This document shows, in pieces, positions 54,501 through 64,000 of a stretch of 64,000 nt of DNA (within the stretch, counting starts at the first letter, position 1; every line of letters begins with the position of its first letter). The position numbers and the translations under genes are program-made. The DNA is taken from positions 54,691 to 118,690 of the forward strand of contig RWJK01001900.1 in NCBI GenBank assembly GCA_004335835.1, given 5' to 3'. The stretch is from Scenedesmus sp. ARA3. Its lineage: Eukaryota; Chlorophyta; Chlorophyceae; Sphaeropleales; Scenedesmaceae. Under the pieces are notes generated by a model, which did not search any database, had not been told where the DNA came from, and saw nothing but the letters and a program-made list of their open reading frames with translations.

Positions 54501-55599
54501 ACGCTGAGGCTGTTTCTCACAGCAGCAGCAAGCGGTTGAGCAATTGGTATTGTTGCAGGCCTGGTTCAAATAAGTTCAAGGAGGGAGCACAGCAGCATTG
54601 TCTTGCTGTTTGTGTGTAGACCTTGCCTGCTCTATTGCCGCTGGACACTAAATTGTCTCCCATCCGATCCGCTGCTGCCTGCGCAGGTTGCCTCGACAGT
54701 GGCTGCGCTGCACGCCTGCAACGTCGTGCACTACGACATCAAAGGCGACAACCTGCTGCTAGACACCAACAGCAGCAGTCCCAGCAGCAGCAGCAGGAGC
54801 AGGAGCAGCAAGCTGCCCTTTGATGTAGTGCTGGCTGACTTTGGCGATGCGCTCATGTTTGACGCTGCCGGCAGCGCGTTTGCGCAGCGGCACCGCGGCA
54901 CGGAGCTGTTCAGCAGCCCTGAGATGCTGCTGCTGCATGCGGGGCAGCAGAACGCGGGCCACGAGCAGCACGACAGGCGCAAGCACCGCGGCGTTGGGCG
55001 TGCGCATGACGTGTGGAGCTTGGGGTGCACGCTATATGAGCTGCTGACAGGGCGCGTGCTGTTTGAACAGGAGGTGAGTTTTCAAGCATGCTTCCTAATG
55101 CATCATGCGTCGGGTGCTGGTGGCTGCCAGTCGCAGTTTGTTGCCTTGTTTGGAAAGTGGCAGCCAGTTGTTCTGTCCCTCCATCAGGCATGCCAGCCTT
55201 GCTCTACCATGCTGTGTGAACATGACACGACTTGCCAGCATTGCTAAGAAATGCGCACAGCATGGCATCGCCCTTTTCTTGCTGCGGCAGCTGCTTAAGC
55301 GTCTGCAATATGTTTTCTGGCTGCAGGGCGTTGGGCGCATCACCTCGTATGCGCCGAGCAGGGCAGCAAACAGCACATCAGGGCCCAGCAGCAGTGCTGC
55401 TGGCGGCGGCAGCAGCAGCAGCGGCGGCAATGTGCTGAACAGCCGGGAGCGTGAGGCGCTGGCGGGTCACCCTGGCTTGATTGAGCTGGTGGAGTTCATG
55501 CTGGTTGGGGATGCGCACTGGCGGCCAGGGGCCCCCGAGGTGGTGTGCAAGGCGCAGCTGCTGCTGGCGACTGTCGAGGCCAGCGCGGCTTCAAGTTAA
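43351..55599 (+). CDS. Giant protein kinase with long helical N-terminal region
   Basis: Exons: 43351-43467, 43625-43701, 44006-44090, 44441-44543, 44821-44882, 45129-45235, 45419-45601, 45794-46109, 46311-46407, 46589-47023, 47244-47542, 47746-47884, 48097-48326, 48374-48520 (uncertain), 48594-49059, 49234-49817, 50002-50175, 50419-52325, 52690-53105, 53330-53643, 53847-53939, 54214-54450, 54687-55073, 55327-55599. All phases agree; 2415 aa (2366 without the uncertain exon). The kinase is at about 2065-2410: GMISQGAFSEV loop, VAAKLV lysine (K2099), VVHYDIKGDN catalytic loop (D2213), ADFGDAL, SSPEML, HDVWSLGCTLYELLTG. The HRD Arg is Tyr. The first ~900 residues are Leu/Gln-rich helices, HEAT-like in feel. 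NSYPLAVPQLAEFYVHYHLL and RRRFLQLKVLDFLIRELSLE mark an ordered block near 1190-1270. Exon 50419-52325 is mostly disordered, Ser/Ala/Glu-rich. Ser/Thr specificity is likely; substrate and pathway unknown. I cannot exclude that two genes are fused by this model, but no stop or phase break separates them. Confidence 0.8.
48374..48520 (+). other. Possible optional in-frame exon of the giant kinase
   Basis: A 147-nt open segment flanked by an acceptor (ATTATACCAG) and a donor (GTACGT), phase 0 at both ends, encoding VVLLEAAVPLSTSL at its end. The intron before it would be only 47 nt, short for this gene, so it may be a cassette exon or an artefact. Confidence 0.45.
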
Positions 55600-56449
55600 G
55601 TTAACAGGGCAGGTGCTGTGCAGCGCAATGAGGGCCTTTGTGACGGCTTCAAGTGGAGTATTTAGAGCAGTGATTCTCAGCTTTCAGTGATCCCACAAAC
55701 TAATTCAGCAGACAGAGTTGGGCTGTTGTATGTTTTGCACTCTTGGTTATGAACTGTTTGCATTGTGTGATCAAGCAACAGGCAATGAATTTTGTTTCCA
55801 GCCACTGCGGCAGCTGGTGTCTTGACGTGCTTTTTTGGGAAGCTGAGTGCTACTTGTCTGGCGGTGATGTAGCGCGCATGCCCTGAGCAGTGCGTCATCG
55901 TGCTGGAGATGTGATGCGTACATAAATGGCCAGTGCTGAGGTAGTGTTTGCCCAGCAAGCCTGTCATGGCTTGATCTGGATTTGCTGTAAACCCATGACA
56001 CTCATGTGTTCTGCAACCCTTGCAGTGTGTTATGTCAAAACTGTGCACTTGCTTGGGAATGTGAAGGGGCGCTGTGTCCCTTCTGACATGACGTCGATGT
56101 CAGTAGCTCCCGTCAACGTCGCTATACAGTGAGAGTAGCAGGTCAAGGCCTTGATGCAGCAAGAAACGGACGGGCTGGCGTGCCTTCACCGCGGATCAAC
56201 AGCTCAGACGAGTTCGAATCGATACTGCGGTTACACCCGTCAAGATGATGGGAATGATTCCAGGTGCCTGAATAGACTTACAGCAATCGTTATCAGCTTC
56301 AAACTTGAATTCTTCATGACATAGCGGCGCAGCAGCTGCGGCACATGCTGGTGCTACTGCTGCTGCTCCTCCTGCTGCTGTAGCAGCGCTCCCAACTGTG
56401 ACCTGCTGCTGTTGCTGGTGCTGCTGCTGCTTGTAGAGCCGCCTTCCCC
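55600..56449. other. Intergenic; unseen first exon of the MYND gene may lie here
   Basis: Giant-kinase 3' UTR, then sequence leading to the first recognisable exon of the MYND gene. No convincing start codon plus donor was found for that gene. Confidence 0.45.
55986..55990 (+). terminator. Poly(A) signal TGTAA for the giant kinase
   Basis: TGTAA 387 nt past the stop, the first in the 3' region. Confidence 0.35.
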
Positions 56450-56635
56450 AGCAGTCAAAGCCAAAGTGCTGCAGCTGTTTGAAGGGGACGGCATCCTAGA
56501 CTGCGTGATTGATGGCATTGCCAGGCGCTGTGGTGTGGGCAGCAATGGAAAGCTGGTGTATGCTAAGCCTTCTGGCGAGGAAGGTTTCCCTGTGCTTGAG
56601 CTGATGGCGCTGCAGGTGTGACAGCAGCATGATTG

Positions 56636-56668
<33 letters not shown>

Positions 56669-57720
56669 CTAAGCAGGCTGCAAGGTAGCCGGCACCCGCT
56701 TGGCCTGCATGTGCTGTTGTGTTCCCCTGTGTGCTCAAAGAAGCAGCAGGGCACAAGCACTGCAGCAACGCGCACCAAGACGCAGCAAATGACACACAGC
56801 AACAGGTCCTCCAGGACGCAACCATGCTGTCAGCAAACACCCTTGCCATGTCAGCTATGTATGCAGAAGTTGTGGTGACAGCCACCAATCAGTTTCATCA
56901 TAAACACTGCCATAGTGTGGCTGTCAGCACCGGCCCTCTACAATCTTGTTCCTGTGCCGACTCCATCTTCTCACTGTGTTTGCTCCACCACCATATGCGT
57001 CACCGCTGCTGCTGCTGCTGCTGCTGCCGCTGCTGCTGCTGTCGCGGGACGCTGCGGCTGTGGTGCCCTACCTCAAAGGCTACCTGCTGCGTGACGCTGG
57101 ACTGGAGGTGCTCACCCTCAACATGCTGCTGCTGCCGCTGCTGCTGCTGCTGCTGCCGCAGCACTCCCCGGCTGTGGTGCCCTACCTCAAAGGCTACCTG
57201 CTGCGTGACGCTGGGCTGGAGGTGCTCACCCTCAACATGCTGCTGCTGCCGCTGCCGCTGCTGCTGCTGCCGCAGGACTCCGCAGCTGTGGTGCCCTACC
57301 TCAAAGGCTACCTGCTGCGTGACGCTGGGCTGGAGGCACTCACCCTCAAAATGCTGCTGCTGCCGCTGTTGCTGCTGCTGCTTCTGCGCTGCTGCTGCCG
57401 CAGGACTCCCCTGCTGTGATGCCGTACCTCAAAGGCTACCTGCTGCGTGACGCTGGCCTGGAGGCACTCACCCTCAACATGCTGCTGCTGCTGCCGCTGC
57501 CGCTGCTGCTGCTGCTGCTGCCACAGGACTCAGTGGCTGTGTTGCCCTACCTCAAAGGCTACCTGCTGCGCGATGCTGGGCTGGAGGCGCTCATCCGCAG
57601 CATGATGATGCCCAGCCCGCTGCTGAGGGAGGTGGCGGTCAAGGGCTGGGCACTGGGTGAGGCGCTGCTGCTGCTCTGATGCTCTGATGATGATGATGAT
57701 GCTGCTGCTGCTCGGCTGCC

Positions 57721-57757
<37 letters not shown>

Positions 57758-60374
57758 CTGCTGCCCGGCTGCTGCTGCGGCGGCGGCTGCTGCTGCTGCG
57801 TGGAAGGTGCTGATGTATGGAGTCAGCAAAACACCCTGCATATACTGGAAAGGTACACCCATATCATACTGCTAACCTGTCAACGGCCTGCTGGCTGCTG
57901 CCCGGCTGCCTGCAGGGTATGCGGAATGTTTCCGCGTAATGGGTGTGCCTGATGACGCCATGCTGGCGGGTGCAGTGCAGGCCTGGGTGGGGCAGCACCC
58001 CCAGGAGCCGCTGGGCCTGCTGCTGCAGGCACACATACGGGCCGTGCACAGGTGTGGGGAGCACGGCAGATCTGGCCTCTTGGAGGCATAGCTGTCAATC
58101 CTTGCCCTGTTGAATCAGGTGGTTGGCGATGGTTGCTGAATGAAACAATATGTTGCGGAGCCCAGGTCCTCCTGCAACCTCTGATCCAGGGTGCTGCTGC
58201 TGCGCATGTGGCTGCTCACACAACAACAGGCAGATGACGGCTTGCACGGTGCAAGCAGCCCAGTTGCATGCTACAAGCAGCCCAGTTGCATAGCCTGACA
58301 GCTGCACTGCTGCTGCTGCTGCTGCTGCACCGCCAGGGGTGATGTCTGGCTGGTGCAGCAACTGGAGAAGTTGGCTCCCCGCATGCCCAGCCCGCTGCTG
58401 CGAGCCAAGGTGCTGGCCTCTGCAGCTGAGCTGCAGTTTGAGCAGTCAGCCATGCCTGGTGAGATGGCGGCTGGTGCGATGCTGGATAACTACACCGAAC
58501 CCACATGACCACAAGATAAAACGGATTTGTTTGATCAAAGAGAAGCTTGTGGTGGAGGCTGCTGCAGTGTCAGCATAGCCATGTGTTCGAGCAGCAGGCT
58601 GGAGTGCTTCCTCCTGCATGTTGTCGCACATCAGCATGTTGAGCTTCCAGCTACTGCACCAGAGGGATTTTTGGCTGAATTCACATGTTCCTACTTACAT
58701 CAAACCCGCCGCATTTGAACAATCATCACCTCCATTGGTGTGCCTGCTGCTGCTGCTGCTGCTATGTGCCCAGCCGCGCTGCGCAACGCTGAGGCTGCGC
58801 TGCAGCAGATGCCGCGCCACCTGGACATGCTCTTCTTCAGGGCCAACTGCGTGCACAGCATGATGGGTGAGACTGGTTGGGCTGGCTGCAAACTCAGCGG
58901 CTGCGCTGGTTGTGCCGATTGCAAAAAAAGAATGAAAAGGTCACGCAAGCAGCTGCTGCTAGTGCTGACAAATTGCACCCAACAGGCCTGCTGCACTGCA
59001 GCGCTCCACATGCTCTACTGTAGTCTGCTGCAAGGATGCGTCACTGACAACCGACCGCTGCGGAGATGCATGTTTTGATTTGGCATCCTGCCTGGCGCTC
59101 TTACATGAAACCGTGCTGACCAACTTGTCAGCGCTGCCACAAGCAGCAACGAGGCAATTGCAGGTACCGTGGGAGGGCTTGGAAAGGAATGGCCTGCTTC
59201 AAACCAGTGCTGCTGCTGCTGCTGCTGCTGCAGGTCTTTTGAATGACGAAAATGACACCGACACGGACCCAACCAAAGTGACAATGCAGGAGGTGCCAGG
59301 CACAGACTTCAGCCTCCCGGAGACAGCATCAGCCGCAGTGCAGCAAGCCTTCCTGCGCTACTTTGACGCAGCAGCAGCAGCACCGCAGCACCCACACAAG
59401 CCAGCGGCACACTTTAACTATGCGCTGCTGCTGCTGGCCCAGTCTGACCTGCGGTATGCAGCGCGCTGCTTAGCAGCAGGAGTGGCCACGCAGACCCAGG
59501 CAGCAGCAGCTAAGGCAGCCGCCACTGTGCGCAGCCTAACCGCAGCAGCAAGCAACCCTGAGGTTTGGCCAGCGCTGCTGCTGCTGAAGCAAGTCCTGGA
59601 GGAGTTCAATCCTCTGATAGAGGCTGAGTTTAAGGCAGGGCTGGCAGCAGCGGCAGCGGTGCCACGCTGGTTCCGGCTGACCCATCCGCCGCCAAGAGAG
59701 ACTGCGCAGTGTGTGAGGGAGAACCTGGAGCAGCGGCAGCGCACGGTGCAGCGCATCAGCGAGCTGCAGCAGGAGAGGGGTGGCGGGGATGCTGCCGCTC
59801 ATGCTGCTGCAGGCAGCAGCAAGGGCGGCAGCAGCAGCAGCGGTGCTGCAGCGGCAGCGGCAGCGGGAGGATCAGGTGTGTGGGTGGTCAGTCTGCTAGC
59901 AGAACCCTGCTGAGCTGTGCTGTGGCTAGTGCACTACTGCTACATAAACATTGCTGCTATAGATGCTGCTATAGGACTCTGTAGTGCTTCTCGTGGCGGT
60001 GTGTCGGGCCGCATAATAATCGCTGAAGCAGATCACGCCATTGCATCGCGTCACCTGAAAGCGTGCTTGACTGCCTGTGCTGCGCTGCTGCTGCTGCAGG
60101 CGCTGCAGACGTGCATGCTGACGTCCCTGCTATGCCTTTAGATGAGCAGCTGCGATGCGCGATGCTGTGCAAGCTGATGATGGCTGGTGATGTGGCTGCT
60201 GTCAGCTACAAGCAGCTGCACCAGCAGCTAGAGGCGCAGTTCCAGGTGGGTGGCAGCACTGCACAAGCAATGCTTTAAAGGTGCACAGCTTTTTTCATGC
60301 TAGACTGTTCATCTTCACAAGCACAGCAAGCATGGCACGGCATGTGGCAGGGCAGCAGTGGGCGTCCAACCTCG

Positions 60375-60429
<55 letters not shown>

Positions 60430-60939
60430 GCGCTGAATCATCCAGCTGCTGCAAAGTGCGCAACGCACGGCCGGGCAGGGCAGGCTGCACAATGTACGTG
60501 GTTGGGAGCTTCCCGCGCAACACGCTGTGGGGGTGTTTGCTGGCGGATCAGCATGATAGCTGCATTGTACGGCCAAAAGCCCAACACGGATGTTGGTAGA
60601 TTGTCACAGCTGGCTGCATGATACTCATTGCGTACAGGGCGTTCTGCGGCTCAGCAACACAGAGCCTGTTTGTTGCAGGAATGCTGCTGTGGCGACGAAC
60701 TCGGCGAGCACTCATCATGGGCATCGCAACCTGCGTACAAAGGGCTGTTGCCTTGGCTGCGACCTGCTTCATCTTGTGCTGTTTGCAGATGGACTTGTCC
60801 CACAAGATACCCTTCTTAAAGGCAATCCTGCTGGAGCAGCAGCAAGAGCAGCAGCAGCCGCAGCAGCAGCACAGACCTCTCTCGCACCTGGGCAACACCA
60901 GCACCAGGAGCAGCAGCAGCATTGGGCGTCCCGCCTCGC

Positions 60940-60972
<33 letters not shown>

Positions 60973-61263
60973 GCGCTGAATCATCTAGCTGCTGCAAAGT
61001 GTGCAACGCACGGCCGGCAAAGCTGTTGCGCTGCTCACGCTGCAAGGTGGTCAAGTACTGCAGCGCTGCCTGCCAAACAGAGGTGGGCGTCTCAGCCAAA
61101 TACACACAAAGATACACAGCTGCAGCCACGCTTTGCATTTGTGCAGTGTCTGTGCCAGCGCTTATGCATGGCTGTTTAGTAAGCATAGTAACTGCTGTGC
61201 AATTGCCAGCTGCATCTGCACAGTTGCATGGACCTCTCACCCTGCGTGCAGAGCTCATGGCTG

Positions 61264-61321
<58 letters not shown>

Positions 61322-61391
61322 GCTTGCTTGTGCTTGCATGCGCTTGCAGGATTGGGCCACTCACAAAGCTGTGTGTGTGAAGAAGGCATAA
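56450..61391 (+). CDS. MYND zinc-finger protein, 5' end not resolved
   Basis: Exons ~56450-56615, 57527-57656, 57916-58051, 58337-58458, 58774-58866, 59234-59875, 60100-60245, 60789-61082 and 61350-61391 join in phase, about 590 aa. The C-terminus is a MYND finger: CCKVCNARPAKLLRCSRCKV, VKYCSAACQ, then DWATHKAVC on the last exon, the full C6HC set, normally a protein-protein interaction module. Before it come helical pieces (VLPYLKGYLLRDAGLEALI, LLREVAVKGWALG, AALRNAEAALQQMPRHLDML, HFNYALLLLAQSDLRYAARC) that resemble alpha-helical or TPR-like repeats, and a Gln/Ala-rich linker. No SET domain is present. The start codon was not found; the first exon is open upstream into CTG-rich sequence. Introns carry copies of exon starts (57048-57526; 60350-60480). 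Function is not inferable beyond adaptor-like. Confidence 0.75.
57048..57580 (+). repeat. Five-fold amplified exon start with CTG runs
   Basis: Units begin at 57048, 57162, 57276, 57404 and 57527. Each encodes AVVPYLKGYLLRDAGLE (or a close variant), continues to LTLNM in the first four, then (CTG)n and CCGCAG or CCACAG, which serves as acceptor for the next unit. The last unit is the real exon that continues into unique sequence. Units 1-3 are spaced 114 bp and share one open frame that would read the CTG runs as poly-Leu; unit 4 is out of that frame. Confidence 0.88.
60350..60480 (+). repeat. Decoy copy of the MYND exon, 5' part
   Basis: Repeats 60912-61020 about 560 bp upstream, with a longer CTG run. 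It encodes GDGAESSSCCKVRNARPG; the second zinc Cys is Arg, and similarity ends before the rest of the finger. Confidence 0.85.
61264..61320. repeat. (CTG)~19 tract before the last MYND exon
   Basis: CTG run in the final intron ending about 30 nt before the acceptor of exon 61350. Confidence 0.9.
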
Positions 61392-62480
61392 GCTGGCCGC
61401 TCAAGCATCATTGCGTGCACAGCATCTATTGGCCATGTTTAGAAGCACCAGCAGCGTAAGACCTCAGCTGGCTCACGGCAGGTGTGAGGCACCTGTGTTG
61501 CCAACAAGACGGGGACGATTTGGTCCAGTGATGCTGCGGCAGTAGAACACCAAATGTTGGTCAATGCTGGCAACATGAAAGACGCCTTGATGGGTATTTT
61601 GCCTTGACAATTTTGCCATCGGGTGCTGTCTGAGCAGTGGGCAGCCTCGGTGTAGTACAGTGTGCAGTGTAACTCAGGCTGGTGCGCCACTGCACTACAC
61701 ATTGTGCAAACCCTGTGACAGTTTTCCCCGGTAATAAACCGCGCCTTCTGTGCTGAGCACCTGTGACAGTTATGACAGCTGTTAGAGGGCCGGAATCAAC
61801 AAAAGTATTGGGCCACGGACAAGAAGCTGCCGCGGTGGTCCGTGCATGCATGGGTGACCTAGGCATCGATAGCAGCACTCATGTTCTGGATGACTCATCC
61901 GGACCGGAAAGAGTCACACAGTCGAACACAGTCAAACAGGGCACCCACAAGCATGGCTGGCCATGCGCTGCAGCTGGATGCTGATATGAGCGTGCCACGC
62001 CTGTTAATCCAATGCTGAAAGCAGGGAGGGCAGCATCTCAGGCTGTAGGCTTGCACATTGACTTTTTAGGGGTGCGCAGTCACATGTCCAAGGTTAGTGA
62101 AGCACGGGTTAACTTCACGTCCAAGGCTGCGTCATCACTGCAGCACGTCTGCAGGAAACGCGCAATTTTTAAGCGTTTGAAAACGACAATATGCTCTGCC
62201 TGGTCCTGGCCTTTGACGGGTAATACTTGTAATTGAATATGCACAGTATGACTTCATGAGTGGATCACGAAGCATCCAGAGCAGCACTCGCAGCCACCAC
62301 GTGACCCAACGTTCGACTTAAGTGTTCTTTCCTCCCAAAAAATACTGAACTTGCTCGCAATATCGTTGAATGCCGCCACCTGCGCACCGCCCCCAAGCGC
62401 CGTTTGTTCAGCAGCTCCACTGGGCGACTACCTGGCTCGCCTAAGCCTGTTCTGTCGCTATCTCACCTCAGCATAGCCAC
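61392..62480. other. Intergenic, no gene recognised
   Basis: MYND 3' UTR and upstream region of the type II membrane protein. Short frames only; 62225-62360 is AT-rich, as expected for a promoter. Confidence 0.5.
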
Positions 62481-63064
62481 ATGAAGCCCGTTTTGAGTCT
62501 GCCTAACATCAGAGTTAGCTCAATTGGTGCAGCGGTTGTTGGAACCGTGCTGGTGGCAAGCCTGCTGCTACAGCAGCATGGCATGCTGCCAGCAGCAGAC
62601 CAAGCCCTGCGGCGCCCTGTTTCAAAGGCCTTGGTCAACATCAAAGTGATAAAGGGCGGTCTGGGAGGGCCTGCGGCGCCCTGTGACAGCAGCCGCGGGC
62701 CTGAAGGCGGTTATGCAGCAGCTGCTGCTGGCGCTGCCACCTTCAGCATGCCCAGCATCACAGGCTCCTGCAGCATCAACACCACCTCAAGCTTCCCTTA
62801 TGTGGGAAACGACGTCTTCCTGGATTACGCCCACCAAGTTTTCAAACAAGGCAGCAGCCTCAACCTAAAAGGGCCTGGCATCTTGTTCTTGCACCCTCAA
62901 GATGCACCAGCCTTCGCAGCACTGGTGCCGCAGCTGCAGCATGAAGTGGTGCTGGTGTCGAATTCAAACTTTGACCAGTGCTTGCCTTGGTCCCATGGGG
63001 ACAACACTGACAGCTGGCGGCCCCACGTTGATGCTATCCTCAACAGCAGCATGGTCTCATCATG
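62481..63064 (+). CDS. Type II membrane protein, first exon (possible glycosyltransferase)
   Basis: ATG 62481 opens a 194-codon exon ending at a donor (TCATCATG/GTGGGT), phase 2; the rest lies beyond a long intron or outside the window. Residues 12-32 form one membrane span (SIGAAVVGTVLVASLLLQQ) after a short basic-poor N-terminus, typical of Golgi signal-anchor proteins. The lumenal part has N-glycosylation sites (NTTS, NSSM), an FLDYAHQVFKQG helix, and LVSNSNFDQCLPW then ILNSSMVSSW. That last pair of motifs resembles algal and protist Golgi proteins sometimes annotated as glycosyltransferases or exostosin-like; this is recall, not proof. No convincing second exon was seen before the window ends. 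Confidence 0.55.
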
Positions 63065-63624
63065 GTGGGTGCTGCTTGGTATGCCTGCAACATGCATGCG
63101 TGGTGTCCACAGCTCACGTGCGCTGTTGCTGCAGGCATGTGTGACTGGCACTTTCACGTGCTTGTCTTCGCCATATGCGATGTGCAGCACAACAACTGTA
63201 TGCGCCCACAACAGCAGTGCCATCCGCCAACTGTATCCGTGCCGCATGCAGCATGCTGCGCAGCTGCAAGGCTTGAAAACCACACCTTACAGGGCGTCTA
63301 CAGAATGCTGTTGTGGCACTTTGTGGCACTGTGTGTGCAGCGCATCCCACATCTTGCAACACGCCCATGCAGTGCATGTGCATATCCTAGCGTTGCCCTG
63401 TCTGGGGTCCTGCAAGCTCCCGCTAGGCTGCAACTAGGTCGGCTGCTGCACATGTGCATGCAAGAGGGGCCCAAATGTACTGATGGCCAATCCCAAGCTG
63501 AAGCTCCCATACCAACTGTTGAAGGTTACGGCCTGGTGTGAAATAGACATTAAGGGAGGACGAAAGGCTCTGAAAGACACGTTACAATTCCATACAAGAA
63601 TCATGGCTTGTATACCCAAGCAGT
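63065..63624. other. Probable intron of the membrane-protein gene
   Basis: Begins with the GTGGGT donor. Open frames exist, but none continues the protein plausibly. Confidence 0.4.
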
Positions 63625-63979
63625 CCTCGGCTGAAGCCGGGGATTAGGCAGGAGCCTCTCGTTGGCTCCTGACTGGGGTTCCCACTCCTCGTTGAGTGGA
63701 GCATGTAACGTAATGTAATGCAGGGAAGCTACCATGGGGAGCTTCCCGGCACATTTGTCGGGCCGGCACATTATGCAATCCCGGATCCTTAGATCGTACC
63801 ACGGGATGGCATGCACCGAATCATGTCGATACACTCGCAACATAGACACAGAATACACAGGTATGTGCATAGCAATTGAGCATGCAGCTCTCTAGGCGAG
63901 AGCTGCAGGAGACAACATAATCTACCAAGTTAGCTAACACTGTGACAAAGGCTGATCCACAGACAGTCCACTCACTGTC
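63625..63979. other. Cluster of short perfect hairpins
   Basis: Six stem-loops: 63625-63642 (7 bp with one G-T, loop TGAA), 63649-63671 (8 bp, loop TCTCGTT), 63682-63699 (6 bp, loop CTCGTT), 63723-63747 (8 bp), 63883-63907 (10 bp, loop TAGGC) and 63962-63979 (6 bp). A 5-bp stem overlaps at 63746-63766. Nothing like this density is seen elsewhere in the window. It could be a structured RNA, an inserted organelle-type palindromic repeat region, or part of a mobile element. Confidence 0.65.
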
Positions 63980-64000
63980 CAGTGGGGGGTGTTTGGGCCA

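Overview
The window is nuclear DNA of a eukaryotic green alga. Genes are intron-rich with GT-AG introns, and exon phases close exactly when spliced. CAG/CTG tracts are everywhere, giving poly-Gln, poly-Ala and poly-Ser in proteins. TGTAA, the usual chlorophyte poly(A) signal, follows several genes. Two plant-type BAH-PHD genes also fit. A Scenedesmaceae/Sphaeropleales-like alga is my inference from the CTG richness, not a demonstrated identity. I saw no prokaryotic operon, CRISPR array, tRNA or rRNA.

Layout: 213-1911 (+) is the 3' end of a lysosomal-PLA2/LCAT-like lipase. 4403-7792 (-) is an archaeo-eukaryotic primase resembling those of giant DNA viruses. 8214-9830 (+) is a SnoaL/NTF2-like protein. 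10945-14920 (+) is casein kinase 1. 17532-18415 (-) is a PTRHD1-type peptidyl-tRNA hydrolase with a 100-bp copy of its 3' end nearby. 18636-24731 (+) is a 1164-residue protein built from a Cys/His module I do not recognise. 26208-28232 and 29397-31786 (-) are tandem BAH-PHD chromatin readers (SHL/EBS type). 32348-36324 (+) is replication factor C subunit 2. 38157-39590 (-) is an unknown secreted protein. 39812-42285 (+) is a sucrose-phosphatase-like HAD phosphatase. 43351-55599 (+) is a giant (~2,400 aa) protein kinase. 56450-61391 (+) is a MYND-finger protein. 62481 onward (+) is the start of a type II membrane protein. After it, 63625-63979 holds a cluster of perfect hairpins.

Many neighbours are divergent pairs with short shared upstream regions: 220 bp between PTRHD1 and the module protein, 221 bp between the secreted protein and the HAD phosphatase, 421 bp between primase and SnoaL, and 561 bp between BAH-PHD and RFC2.

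Two themes recur. First, pieces of exons that include a splice site are duplicated into the adjacent intron in at least seven genes, usually 80-130 bp away, often with damage that makes the copy a decoy. Second, CTG runs sit directly before many 3' splice sites. The most novel item is the repeated CGNEAG-type Cys/His module, whose copies coincide with exons that all start in the same phase at the same distance from the first cysteine.
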